Positions 9,401 to 15,289 are shown, counted from the first letter of the stretch. The stretch is DNA of 15,289 bases from UBA2093 sp049454855 (GCA_049454855.1 JBMUAQ010000044.1:1-15289); one strand, 5' to 3'. The notes: generated from the sequence alone by a model not told the origin. Translations and numbers: made by a program.

Positions 9401-9884
9401 CGATGAGGAAGAGGTCGCAGCCGCCCTCGAGGAGACCGACAGCCTGTTCCTCGTATGCATCGCGCAGCTCTGCGAACGAGATGTGGCCGAGCGAGGGCAG
9501 CTTCGTGCCCGGGCCGATGGAGCCGGCAACGTACCGCGGACGTCCGTCGGCGCCCTCGAACTCGTCGCACACGCGCCGCGCGATTGCCGCCGCCTGCACG
9601 TTGATTTCGTGCGCCCTCTCGGGGATCGCGTACTCGGCCAGCACGGTGGAGAACGCGCCGAATGTTGCGGTCTCCACGGCGTCGACGCCGGCCTCCAGGA
9701 AGGCCCTGTGCATGCTCTCGATCACGTCGGGCCGGGTGAGAACCAGCATCTCGTTGCAGCCCTCGAGGGAGCCGCCCCCGAAGTCGTCGGGGCCGAGATC
9801 GAGGCCCTGCACGAAGGTGCCGAACGCACCGTCGAAGACGACCACTCGTTCCCTGATGGCCTCGGTGTACGGCTGGCGCGACAT
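6402..9884 (-). CDS. metH: Cobalamin-dependent methionine synthase
   Basis: A 1160-residue protein (E. coli MetH has 1227) that transfers the methyl group of 5-methyltetrahydrofolate to homocysteine through enzyme-bound cobalamin. All modules are present: a homocysteine domain (about 1-315) with zinc ligands Cys227 (GINCATG) and Cys293-Cys294 (GGCCGTTPEH); a pterin domain (about 335-600, beginning with the IIGERTNANGSK signature); a cobalamin cap and Rossmann domain with DVHDIG carrying the lower-ligand His736; and a C-terminal reactivation domain that binds AdoMet (GYFPANADGNDL at 970-981 and YSWGYPACPD at about 1100-1109). The ATG at 9884 starts MSRQPYTEAIRERVVVFDGAFGT, aligning with family N-termini; the frame continues open to 10337 but there runs antisense through the adenosyltransferase gene. 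It is divergent from that gene across 84 bp, too short for a cobalamin riboswitch. Confidence 0.98.
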   Translation of the reverse strand: MSRQPYTEAIRERVVVFDGAFGTFVQGLDLGPDDFGGGSLEGCNEMLVLTRPDVIESMHRAFLEAGVDAVETATFGAFSTVLAEYAIPERAHEINVQAAAIARRVCDEFEGADGRPRYVAGSIGPGTKLPSLGHISFAELRDAYEEQAVGLLEGGCDLFLIETCMDLLQVKAAMQACRRAMATAGRTVPIQVQVTIETTGRMLVGTEIGAAYHSLVAMRPDAVGINCATGPAEMQEHLRYLSANSEIPVSVLPNAGLPSIVDGRTHYDLTPAQLAEYHRRHVTELGITIVGGCCGTTPEHLRQVVEAVRGVSPARRTPDPERSVTSLYSPVPLAQENSFLIIGERTNANGSKAFRESMLAGDWDSCVRMATEQIREGSHVLDVCVDYVGRDGTVDMHEVASRFATQASVPLVLDSTEPQVMEAGLQFAGGRCILNSANLEDGEAPGSRLDRVFTLARDYGAAVICLLIDERGQARDVEWKMEIAHRLHRIAVDRYGLTAGDLIFDPLTFPLGTGDEDLRKDAMHTIEAIGRIKAEIPGAWTTLGLSNVSFGLNPATRQVLNSVMLQEARNKGLDSAIVHFSKILPMSRIPAEQKEACLDLIYDRRREGYDPLHALMAMFEGVSSVAAVKEDRSDWTVERILRQRIIDGDRDGLTDDLDRGMAQGIAPLDIINDILLDGMREVGELFGSGQMQLPFVLQSAETMKTAVSHLEPHMDRAGGATSKGKLVLATVKGDVHDIGKNLVDIICTNNGYEVHNIGIKIGIQEMLDKVREVGADALGMSGLLVKSTIIMRENLEEMNSTGMSEVPVLLGGAALTRSYVEQDLRKVYEGRVFYGRDAFEGLATLDRLMEIKRTGVDDPDYGRKPTERLVPRPEKKSVDPADLPARSPEAAIDNPVFVPPFLGSRVVKGLGIDDIAGWINETALFRNQWQYRPENGESDEDFKARIRPILRELLATAKAEGWLVPQVVYGYFPANADGNDLVIWTDETRTAERCRFTYPRQHQEPWLCISDFFRPVSSGEADYAAFHIVTMGQPISEKAAGLFAENRYDDYMKVHGIGVEMAEALAEYWHHRIRTEWGFVDEDGPSLAGLFRQQYRGGRYSWGYPACPDLEDNAKVADLLEAGRIGIDVSEETGWQYQPEQTTSAIICHHPRAKYFVARD

Positions 9885-9894
9885 GACATCGGGA

Positions 9895-9900
9895 ACGCTA
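9895..9900 (-). promoter_or_regulatory. Possible -10 element (TAGCGT) for metH
   Basis: The minus strand reads TAGCGT, then 10 bases, then the ATG at 9884. It shares the TAGNNT form with other starts here; the longer spacing would give a leader of only a few bases. No Shine-Dalgarno sequence is present. Confidence 0.4.
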
Positions 9901-9953
9901 CTGGCGTGACCGATGTTCGGCCGTGGTTCACCCGTTTCGTGCGGTCGTGCCAA

Positions 9954-9959
9954 TAGTCT
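9954..9959 (+). promoter_or_regulatory. Possible -10 element (TAGTCT) for the cobalamin adenosyltransferase gene
   Basis: TAGTCT is followed by 9 bases and the ATG at 9969, with no purine-rich ribosome site between. Together with the metH hexamer at 9895-9900 it gives back-to-back promoters within 84 bp. Confidence 0.4.
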
Positions 9960-9968
9960 TGGCGCCTC

Positions 9969-10514
9969 ATGGCACGCCCGAAGATCTACACACGCGAGGG
10001 TGACGACGGCACCACCGGCCTCTTCTACGGGGGCCGCGTCCCGAAGGACTCCGAGCTCCCCCGTGCGTACGGTGCCGTCGACGAGGCCCAGTCGGTCATC
10101 GGGCTCGTGCGCGTGGCGGCCGGCCACGGCAGCGAGGTCGATGCCATCGTCGTGCCGATCATGCGCGACCTCTGGGTGCTCATGGCCGAGCTCGCCACAC
10201 TGCCCGAGAACCGCCACAAGCTCGACCCCGGCCGCAGCAGCGTGACGAGCGAGATGGTCGACCGCCTCGAGACCATCATCGACGACCTCGACACGCGCTT
10301 CGAGCCGCCCACCGAGTTCGTGGTGCCGGGCGAGCACCCTGTTGCCGCATGGCTGGATTTCGCCCGCACCACCGTGCGCCGTGCGGAGCGCCAGGCCTAC
10401 GGTGCGGCGCCCCCGCCGAGCTACGTCGTTCCCTACCTGAACCGGCTGTCCGATCTTCTCTGGACGATGGCACGGTGGCAGGAGGGCGAGTCCCGCCCCG
10501 TGCGCAGCATCTGA
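9969..10514 (+). CDS. PduO-type ATP:cob(I)alamin adenosyltransferase
   Basis: A 181-residue protein of the PduO/MMAB family, which moves the 5'-deoxyadenosyl group of ATP to cob(I)alamin to make adenosylcobalamin. It has the N-terminal ATP motif KIYTREGDDGTTGLF (residues 5-19), the GGRVPKDSELPRAYGAVDEAQSVIGL segment, the conserved RTTVRRAER helix (133-141) and the C-terminal YLNRLSDLLWTMARW. Length is normal for the single-domain family. Being divergent from metH, it groups two cobalamin enzymes at one locus, although MetH itself uses methylcobalamin; adenosylcobalamin would serve other enzymes outside the window. The ATG at 9969 begins the conserved domain directly and follows a TAGTCT hexamer. 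Confidence 0.95.
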   Translation: MARPKIYTREGDDGTTGLFYGGRVPKDSELPRAYGAVDEAQSVIGLVRVAAGHGSEVDAIVVPIMRDLWVLMAELATLPENRHKLDPGRSSVTSEMVDRLETIIDDLDTRFEPPTEFVVPGEHPVAAWLDFARTTVRRAERQAYGAAPPPSYVVPYLNRLSDLLWTMARWQEGESRPVRSI

Positions 10515-10530
10515 CGCGCAGCCCGGCCCT

Positions 10531-10545
10531 GCCGGCGCTGCCGGC
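10531..10545. repeat. GC-rich repeat downstream of the adenosyltransferase gene
   Basis: GCCGGC at 10531-10536 and 10540-10545, separated by GCT, can fold as a short hairpin 16 bases after the stop at 10514. There is no T-tract. It could help end transcription before the aminopeptidase promoter, but palindromic GCCGGC is common at this GC content. Confidence 0.2.
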
Positions 10546-10552
10546 CCGCTCG

Positions 10553-10558
10553 TAGAGT
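10553..10558 (+). promoter_or_regulatory. -10 element (TAGAGT) for the leucyl aminopeptidase gene
   Basis: TAGAGT, then GGGGAC, then the ATG at 10565. The 6-base spacing predicts that the transcript begins at or beside the A of the start codon (leaderless). Confidence 0.55.
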
Positions 10559-10564
10559 GGGGAC

Positions 10565-12034
10565 ATGCGTACCTCCTTCACTGTCGCGAAGTCCGTTCCC
10601 GCATCCGCAGCCGTGGTTGCTATCCCGATTGCCGCCGAGGGGCCGCTGCCGAAGGACCTCGGTCTGTCGCGTGCCCAGCTCGCCGCCATGGGCTTCGAGG
10701 GCAAGATGTGCTCCACCCTCGCGCTGCCGCCCGTGCAGGGCTCGAAGCAGGCGCGCGTGCTGGTGGGCATCGGCTCGCCCCGCGAACTGGACGAGGCCGC
10801 CATGCGCAACATCGGGGCGGCGGCCGCACGTGCGTGCTCGCGCCACAAGTCGATGGCCACCACGCTGGCGGGCGCGGGACGCGTGAACAAGCGCAGCGGC
10901 ACGAAGGCACTCGTGGAGGGCATCGCGCTCGCACTGCACCGCTGGACGGAACTGAAGAAGGACAAGTCGACAGTTGTGGCACTGGTCGACGTGACGCTCG
11001 TGAGTGATTCGCCCGATGTGCGTGCCGGCGCGGCGGAGGGAACCGCCAACGCACGCGCGGTCACCATGGCGCGCGACTGGGCCAACACGCCGCCGTCGCA
11101 CCTCACCGCCACGAAGTTCGCGAACGAGGCCGTGAAGCTGGCGAAGGCCTCCGGCCTGCGCGCCACCGTCTACGACAGGAAGCAGCTGCTGGAGATGGGC
11201 TGCGGCGGCATCGTGGGCGTGAACGCCGGCAGTGTCGAGCCGCCGCGCGTGGTGAAGCTGGTGTGGGCGCCGGCTGGTGCGAAGAACAAGGTCGTCCTGG
11301 TGGGCAAGGGCGTGATGTACGACTCGGGCGGGATCTCGCTGAAGCCGAGCGACGCGAGCCACGCCAGCATGAAGATGGACATGAGCGGCGCAGCGGCGGT
11401 GCTCGCCACGATGGGTGCGCTGAAGGCACAGAAGGTCAAGACCCATGTCACGGCGTACCTGATGTGCACCGACAACCTGCCGAGCGGGTCGGCGATGAAG
11501 CTGGGTGACGTCCTCACGTTCCGCAACGGGAAGACGGCAGAGATCCACAACACCGACGCCGAGGGTCGGCTCATCCTCGCCGATGGCCTCTCGCTCGGGG
11601 CGGAGGCGAAGCCCGATGCCATGGTGGACATCGCCACCCTCACCGGCGCGTGCATGGCAGCGCTCGGCAAGCGGATGGCCGGCGTGCTCGGGAACAACCA
11701 GGGCGTGGTCGACCAGCTGCTGGCCTCCAGCGCACGCACCGACGAGCTGCTGTGGCAGCTGCCCCTGCACCGTGAGTACCGCACGCTGCTGGATTCGAAC
11801 GTGGCCGACTTCCGCAACATCGGCGGCCCGTACGGCGGGGCGATCACCGCGGCCCTCTTCCTCGACGAGTTCACCGCCGGCGTGCCGTGGGCACACCTCG
11901 ACATCGCGGGCCCCATGGAGTCCGAGGGCGACAGCGGCTGGTTGAACCGCGGTGCCACTGCGTTCGGCACGCGCCTGCTCATCGACTTCGTGGCGAACTT
12001 CAAGAAGCCGGTCAAGGCACCGAAGAAGAAGTAG
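10565..12034 (+). CDS. pepA: Leucyl aminopeptidase, peptidase family M17
   Basis: A 489-residue cytosolic metallo-aminopeptidase that removes N-terminal residues from peptides, normally as a hexamer with two metal ions per active site. The C-terminal catalytic domain has the family signature NTDAEGRL (329-336). By comparison with E. coli PepA the metal ligands are Lys248, Asp253, Asp272, Asp331 and Glu333, with catalytic Lys260 (GGISLKPS) and Arg335. The N-terminal macro-like domain (about 1-165) is divergent, as is usual. The tail ends in a basic stretch (KKPVKAPKKK). The ATG at 10565 lies 6 bases after a TAGAGT hexamer. Its stop is only 3 bp from the stop of the convergent LLM oxidoreductase gene. 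Some family members also bind DNA or have Cys-Gly dipeptidase activity; nothing here decides that. Confidence 0.97.
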   Translation: MRTSFTVAKSVPASAAVVAIPIAAEGPLPKDLGLSRAQLAAMGFEGKMCSTLALPPVQGSKQARVLVGIGSPRELDEAAMRNIGAAAARACSRHKSMATTLAGAGRVNKRSGTKALVEGIALALHRWTELKKDKSTVVALVDVTLVSDSPDVRAGAAEGTANARAVTMARDWANTPPSHLTATKFANEAVKLAKASGLRATVYDRKQLLEMGCGGIVGVNAGSVEPPRVVKLVWAPAGAKNKVVLVGKGVMYDSGGISLKPSDASHASMKMDMSGAAAVLATMGALKAQKVKTHVTAYLMCTDNLPSGSAMKLGDVLTFRNGKTAEIHNTDAEGRLILADGLSLGAEAKPDAMVDIATLTGACMAALGKRMAGVLGNNQGVVDQLLASSARTDELLWQLPLHREYRTLLDSNVADFRNIGGPYGGAITAALFLDEFTAGVPWAHLDIAGPMESEGDSGWLNRGATAFGTRLLIDFVANFKKPVKAPKKK

Positions 12035-12037
12035 CCC

Positions 12038-12943
12038 TCAGGTCTGCAGCGGCTGCAGCACCGCCGCTGCCTGCTCGAGGTGCGCCACCCATTCTTCCGC
12101 CGTGCCCGGCTCGACCAGCGGCACCACCACGAACTTCGACGCGCCCACGGCGACGAACGCACCGATGGCACGCCCGAGTTCGTCCCATGACTGCGGAACG
12201 ATCACGGAGAGGTCCTCGATGTCGGGTCGTCGTGCCCGCAGGCCGTCGAGCACCGGCTGCGGGGCCGGTCCGATCGTGTAGGGGATGAGAACGCCGAAGT
12301 GGTCGTCGTCGATCGAGCGACCGTGTGATGCGGCGACCTCGTTGACGGCGGCCCAGCCCGCCGCGGCATCGGCAGGGGTGACGAAACTCGGCAGCCAACC
12401 GTCGGCTAGCCGTCCGACACGGCGCAGTTCGCTCGGTGCGATGCCGCCCAGCCACACCTCGGGGGGTGACTGCACCGGCTTGGGCTCCACGCGCAGCCCC
12501 GAGTACGTGAAGTGCTTCCCCTCGAAGTCGACCTTCTCGTCGAGCCAGCACGAGCGCAGCACGGCGAGCGCCTCGTCGAAGATCGCGGCACGTTCGCTGC
12601 GTTCCACGCCGAACGCCTGCTGTTCCTGCGGGTCGGCCACGCCGAGACCGAACGCGGGCAGTAGACGGCCGCCCGACATGCGGTCGAGTGTGGCGAGTTC
12701 CTTCGCCAGCACCACGGGATTGCGGCCCGGCAGCACCATGACGCTCATGCCGAACTTCAGCCGGGTGGTGCGCGCCGCGGCGAACGACATGGCCACGAGG
12801 GGGTCGGGGGCCTCGCCGCCGATCCGTTCGCTCAGCCACAGGCTGTCGAAGCGCAGACGCTCGAGGGCATCGACCACGGTGAGGAAACCCGTGTCGTTCA
12901 GCCGGGTCCGCACGCCGAGTCCGTAGCCGATGCGGATCTTCAC
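12038..12943 (-). CDS. Luciferase-like monooxygenase (LLM) family, probably F420-dependent oxidoreductase
   Basis: A 301-residue single-domain TIM-barrel protein of the bacterial luciferase-like family. Recognisable segments are MKIRIGYGLGVRTRL at the start, FDSLWLSERI, LKFGMSVMVLPGRNPVVLAKELATLDRMSGGRL with the common GxGxA-like AFGLGVAD after it, FEGKHFTYSGLRVEPKPVQSPPEVWLGG and GRLADGWLP. These are hallmarks of the actinobacterial F420-dependent class, possibly the group typified by MSMEG_3544. The substrate is unknown and FMN use cannot be excluded. The start is the GTG at 12943: the domain begins there, and a CAGCAT-N6 arrangement precedes it like the other starts here. The frame remains open upstream but overlaps the SDR gene. 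It is divergent from the SDR gene across 44 bp. Confidence 0.92.
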   Translation of the reverse strand: MKIRIGYGLGVRTRLNDTGFLTVVDALERLRFDSLWLSERIGGEAPDPLVAMSFAAARTTRLKFGMSVMVLPGRNPVVLAKELATLDRMSGGRLLPAFGLGVADPQEQQAFGVERSERAAIFDEALAVLRSCWLDEKVDFEGKHFTYSGLRVEPKPVQSPPEVWLGGIAPSELRRVGRLADGWLPSFVTPADAAAGWAAVNEVAASHGRSIDDDHFGVLIPYTIGPAPQPVLDGLRARRPDIEDLSVIVPQSWDELGRAIGAFVAVGASKFVVVPLVEPGTAEEWVAHLEQAAAVLQPLQT

Positions 12944-12949
12944 CGCCCC

Positions 12950-12955
12950 ATGCTG
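12950..12955 (-). promoter_or_regulatory. Weak -10-like element (CAGCAT) for the LLM oxidoreductase gene
   Basis: The minus strand reads CAGCAT, then GGGGCG, then the GTG at 12943. The spacing is the same 6 bases seen at other starts in the window, but the first T of TAGNNT is C. The GGGGCG could instead be a weak ribosome site. Confidence 0.3.
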
Positions 12956-12975
12956 GCACAGCAACGGGGCACGAA

Positions 12976-12981
12976 TAGCCT
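12976..12981 (+). promoter_or_regulatory. -10 element (TAGCCT) for the SDR-MFS operon
   Basis: TAGCCT, then CGGCAC, then the ATG at 12988. With 6 bases to the start codon and no Shine-Dalgarno sequence, a leaderless transcript is predicted. It lies within the 44-bp divergent region shared with the LLM gene. Confidence 0.55.
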
Positions 12982-12987
12982 CGGCAC

Positions 12988-13767
12988 ATGACAGGGAACG
13001 CCCCGCTCGACCCGCTCGCACATTTCCGGCTCGACGGGCGCGTGGCAATCGTCACCGGTGCCTCGGCAGGCCTGGGGGCACGCTTCGCCCGTGTGCTGTC
13101 GGCGGTCGGGGCGAGCGTGGTGCTTGCCGCGCGGCGGCTCGAGCGACTCGACGCACTCGCCGCGGAACTGCCGGGCTCGCTCGCCGTGCAGTGCGACGTT
13201 GCCGACCCCGCACAGCGCGAGAACCTGGTGGCCCGCACGGTGGAGCGTTTCGGTCGTGTCGACGTGCTGGTGAACAACGCCGGCATCACACACAAGATCC
13301 CGATCGAGGCCGAGACCATCGAGCAGTTCCGCGAGACGCTGGAGGTGAACACCACTGCTCCGTGGCACCTCAGCAAGCTGTGCGGGGTGCACATGACGGC
13401 ACAGCGCAGCGGCACCATCGTGAACATCGGTTCCATCCTGGGGATGGTCGCGGGAACGCCCGTGAAGCAGGCCAACTACGCCGCGAGCAAGGGCGCCATC
13501 ATCAACATGACACGGGAACTGGCCGCCCAGTGGGCGCGCAAGGGCGTGCGCGTGAACGCACTCTGCCCGGGTTGGTTCCTCTCCGAGATGACCGCGGGCA
13601 TGGACACCGACGAGGGGTCGCAGAAGTACGTGGCCATGAACTCCCCCATCCCGCGGCTGGGGGAGGAGCACGAGCTGGACGGGGCGCTCCTGTTCCTGGC
13701 CAGCGATGCGTCGTCGTTCATGACCGGGCAGGTCGTGGTGGTCGACGGCGGCTGGACCGCGAGGTGA
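12988..13767 (+). CDS. Short-chain dehydrogenase/reductase (classical SDR)
   Basis: A 259-residue NAD(P)-dependent oxidoreductase with a complete classical SDR motif set: cofactor loop TGASAGLG (23-30), NNAG (96-99), catalytic tetrad Asn121, Ser149, Tyr164 and Lys168 (YAASK), and the PGW segment near 194. Arg50-Arg-Leu-Glu after the second strand (AARRLER) suggests NADPH preference, though this is only an inference. The closing VVVDGGWTAR is typical of FabG-like and gluconate/sugar dehydrogenases; the substrate cannot be named. The stop overlaps the GTG of the MFS gene (GTGA, 13764-13767), so the two are translationally coupled. Confidence 0.94.
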   Translation: MTGNAPLDPLAHFRLDGRVAIVTGASAGLGARFARVLSAVGASVVLAARRLERLDALAAELPGSLAVQCDVADPAQRENLVARTVERFGRVDVLVNNAGITHKIPIEAETIEQFRETLEVNTTAPWHLSKLCGVHMTAQRSGTIVNIGSILGMVAGTPVKQANYAASKGAIINMTRELAAQWARKGVRVNALCPGWFLSEMTAGMDTDEGSQKYVAMNSPIPRLGEEHELDGALLFLASDASSFMTGQVVVVDGGWTAR

Positions 13768-15023
13768 ACGGGGGCGGACCGTCGGTCGTGCCGACCGGAC
13801 GCGAGGTGCTGGCGGCACCGGGGGTCACCGCCTTCCTCGTGGCCCAGTTCACGATGACAGTGGGCGTGATGCTCCAGGCGGCCGCACTCGGCAAGCACAT
13901 CTACGACATCACCGGGAACGCCCTCGACATCGGCTGGCTCGGTCTCGCCGAGTTCCTGCCGGCCGCACTTCTCGTGCTCGTCACGGGAACCGTCGCCGAC
14001 CACTTCGACCGCAAGCGCATCGTGGTGCTCGCGTTTCTCGGTGAGCTGCTGTGCGCGGTGGCGTTCATGCTGTACGCACGCACCGACCCCACGACCACGG
14101 GGTTCATCTTCACCGTCGCGTTCGTCTTCGGTGTGATGCGTGCGTTCGCCGGACCCGCCGTGCGCACCATCCCGCCGATGATCGCGCCACCCAACGGTCT
14201 TCCCCGCGTGATCGCCCTCTCCTCGGCGACGTGGACGGGAGCGGCCATCGTCGGGCCGGCCGTGAGTGGCTTCATGTACGCCATCGCGCCGTGGGTCGCG
14301 TACGCGGCCGCCGGGTGCCTGATGATGCTCGGCATGCTCGCGTTCCTCACCATCAAGGTGCCCCCGGCGGCCCACCAACAGGTGGAGAACCGCGAACGGC
14401 CCACACTGCGTCATGCCATGGAGGGTCTGCGGTTCATCCGGCGCACCCCGGTGTTGCTCGCCGCCATCTCTCTCGACCTGTTTGCGGTGCTGTTCGGTGG
14501 CGCCATCGCGCTCCTCCCGGTGATCGCCGAGGAGCGCCTCGGCGTGGGGGATGTCGCCTACGGGTGGCTGCGCGCGGCCTCCGGCATGGGGGCGGCCGCG
14601 ATGGCCGTGTTCCTTGCCTCGCGCCCCGTCACGCGCAGGGTGGGAAGCACCCTGCTGATCGCGGTGTTCGTGTTCGGTGTGCACTCGGTGGTGCTCGGCC
14701 TCACGCACAGCTACGTCGTGGCGTTCGTGGCGGTGGTCATCGGGTCGGCGGCCGACATGGTGAGTGTGTTCATCCGCAGTTCGCTGGTTCCGCTCGTGAC
14801 CCCCGACGACAAGCGGGGCAGGGTCACCGCAGTCGAGGGCGTGTTCATCGGGGCGTCGAACGAGCTCGGGGCGTTCGAGTCGGGTGCCGCCGCATCGTTG
14901 GTGGGTGTGCCGGCAACGGTGGTGGGCGGAGGCATCGCCACCATCGGGATCGTGGGGTTCTTCTGGAGCAGGTTCCCGACGCTGAGGCGCATTGACCGAT
15001 TCGAGGATCTCTCCGCCGAATAG
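13764..15023 (+). CDS. Major facilitator superfamily transporter (MFS_3 / EntS-like efflux type)
   Basis: A 419-residue integral membrane protein with twelve predicted hydrophobic helices in two sets of six, split by a polar loop at about residues 199-228. The loop between helices 2 and 3 carries the MFS motif A variant GTVADHFDRKR (75-85), and a second GDVAYGWLRAASGMGAA segment is typical of the EntS/MFS_3 group of exporters. The function is probably efflux of a small molecule; the substrate is unknown. The frame is open far upstream, but that part overlaps the SDR gene. The GTG at 13764 overlaps the SDR stop and places the first helix about 20 residues in. The stop TAG (15021-15023) is also the first half of the TAGGGT hexamer in front of mscL. 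Confidence 0.93.
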   Translation: MNGGGPSVVPTGREVLAAPGVTAFLVAQFTMTVGVMLQAAALGKHIYDITGNALDIGWLGLAEFLPAALLVLVTGTVADHFDRKRIVVLAFLGELLCAVAFMLYARTDPTTTGFIFTVAFVFGVMRAFAGPAVRTIPPMIAPPNGLPRVIALSSATWTGAAIVGPAVSGFMYAIAPWVAYAAAGCLMMLGMLAFLTIKVPPAAHQQVENRERPTLRHAMEGLRFIRRTPVLLAAISLDLFAVLFGGAIALLPVIAEERLGVGDVAYGWLRAASGMGAAAMAVFLASRPVTRRVGSTLLIAVFVFGVHSVVLGLTHSYVVAFVAVVIGSAADMVSVFIRSSLVPLVTPDDKRGRVTAVEGVFIGASNELGAFESGAAASLVGVPATVVGGGIATIGIVGFFWSRFPTLRRIDRFEDLSAE

Positions 15024-15026
15024 GGT
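15021..15026 (+). promoter_or_regulatory. -10 element (TAGGGT) for mscL, overlapping the MFS stop codon
   Basis: TAGGGT, then CGTGAC, then the ATG at 15033. The TAG at 15021-15023 is simultaneously the stop codon of the MFS gene. The 6-base spacing matches the other predicted leaderless starts. Confidence 0.5.
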
Positions 15027-15032
15027 CGTGAC

Positions 15033-15289
15033 ATGGCCGAGTTCATGGGCAAGGTCGAGAAGCTCGCGAAGGAGAAGATCGCGCGGCGCGGCATCGTGCA
15101 GGAGTTCCGGGACTTCGTCAACCGCGGCAACGTGGTGGACATCTCAGTCGCCTTCGTGATGGGTGCGGCGTTCAAGACGGTGGTCGACTCCTTTGCCGGC
15201 AGCGCGGACCAGCCGGGGATCCTCGGGGGTCTCATCGGGGCGCTGTTCGGGGGAAACCAGCCCGACTTCTCCAAGAAGTACGTCACCGG
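15033..15289 (+). CDS. mscL: Large-conductance mechanosensitive channel MscL (3' partial)
   Basis: The first 85 codons are in the window and the frame is still open at the end. After a charged N-terminal segment (residues 1-24, with an MAEFMGKVEKLAKEKIARR stretch likely to form an amphipathic helix) comes the MscL core: VQEFRDFVNRGNVVDISVAFVMGAAFKTVVDSF, matching the family pattern FxxFxxRGNVVDLAVxxxxGxAF of the first pore-lining helix. The following Gly-rich part (GILGGLIGALFGG) corresponds to the start of the periplasmic loop. MscL opens under membrane tension to release solutes during hypo-osmotic shock. The N-terminal extension is longer than the roughly 12 residues usual before the FxxF motif. 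The ATG at 15033 follows TAGGGT by 6 bases; an internal ATG at 15045 is possible. Confidence 0.9.
   Translation, partial: MAEFMGKVEKLAKEKIARRGIVQEFRDFVNRGNVVDISVAFVMGAAFKTVVDSFAGSADQPGILGGLIGALFGGNQPDFSKKYVT

Noticed and set aside
9885..9968. Cobalamin riboswitch upstream of metH
   Set aside because: Only 84 bp separate the divergent genes, far less than the roughly 200 bases such a riboswitch needs, and no B12-box-like sequence is visible.
9885..10337. Open frame that would extend MetH by 151 residues at its N-terminus
   Set aside because: It is antisense to the adenosyltransferase gene and resembles no MetH extension; family N-termini align with the ATG at 9884.
12930..13763. Open frame upstream of the MFS gene that would add about 280 residues to it
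   Set aside because: It overlaps the whole SDR gene in another frame, its translation is Arg/Gly-rich with no family motif, and the SDR has all catalytic residues. The MFS start at the GTGA overlap is far more likely.

Overview
The window is high-GC (by eye), densely coded bacterial chromosome and looks actinobacterial. The clues are GC-rich third codon positions, a luciferase-like monooxygenase of the F420-dependent type, a PhoP/TrcR-like response regulator, a heterodimeric ABC exporter with a Gly/Met-rich N-terminus, and several genes whose start codon lies only 6-7 bases after a TAGNNT -10 hexamer with no Shine-Dalgarno sequence (leaderless transcription). I infer the phylum Actinomycetota with good confidence. 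The class Acidimicrobiia is only a guess. I saw no mobile element, CRISPR array, tRNA or rRNA. No stretch above 300 bases lacks a gene; the longest gap is 211 bases (5163-5373).

Layout. (1) 2-2541, plus strand: the end of one ABC exporter half-transporter and a complete second one, overlapping by ATGA; their motifs predict one consensus and one degenerate ATP site. (2) 2562-4591, minus strand: a histidine kinase and an OmpR/PhoP-type response regulator, also overlapping by ATGA. (3) 4791-5162, plus strand: a small secreted protein made of two copies of a two-cysteine module, divergent from the regulator. The region between them carries a 17-bp sequence present twice in inverted orientation (16/17 identical), the best candidate for the regulator's operator. 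(4) 5374-6342, minus strand: a quinone-oxidoreductase-like enzyme. (5) 6402-9884, minus strand: B12-dependent methionine synthase (metH), divergent from a PduO-type cobalamin adenosyltransferase (9969-10514), so two cobalamin enzymes share an 84-bp intergenic region. (6) 10565-12034: leucyl aminopeptidase, tail-to-tail (3 bp gap) with an F420-type LLM oxidoreductase (12038-12943, minus strand). (7) 12988-15023: a short-chain dehydrogenase translationally coupled to an MFS transporter. (8) 15033 to the end: the start of a mechanosensitive channel (mscL) that runs off the window.

Most genes are housekeeping or common accessory types. The parts least explained by known families are the two-component/secreted-protein cassette with its inverted operator pair, and the repeated TAGNNT-N6-start architecture, including one case where the upstream gene's stop codon is also the first half of the next gene's -10 element. 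I did not find evidence for a wholly new defence or mobile system.
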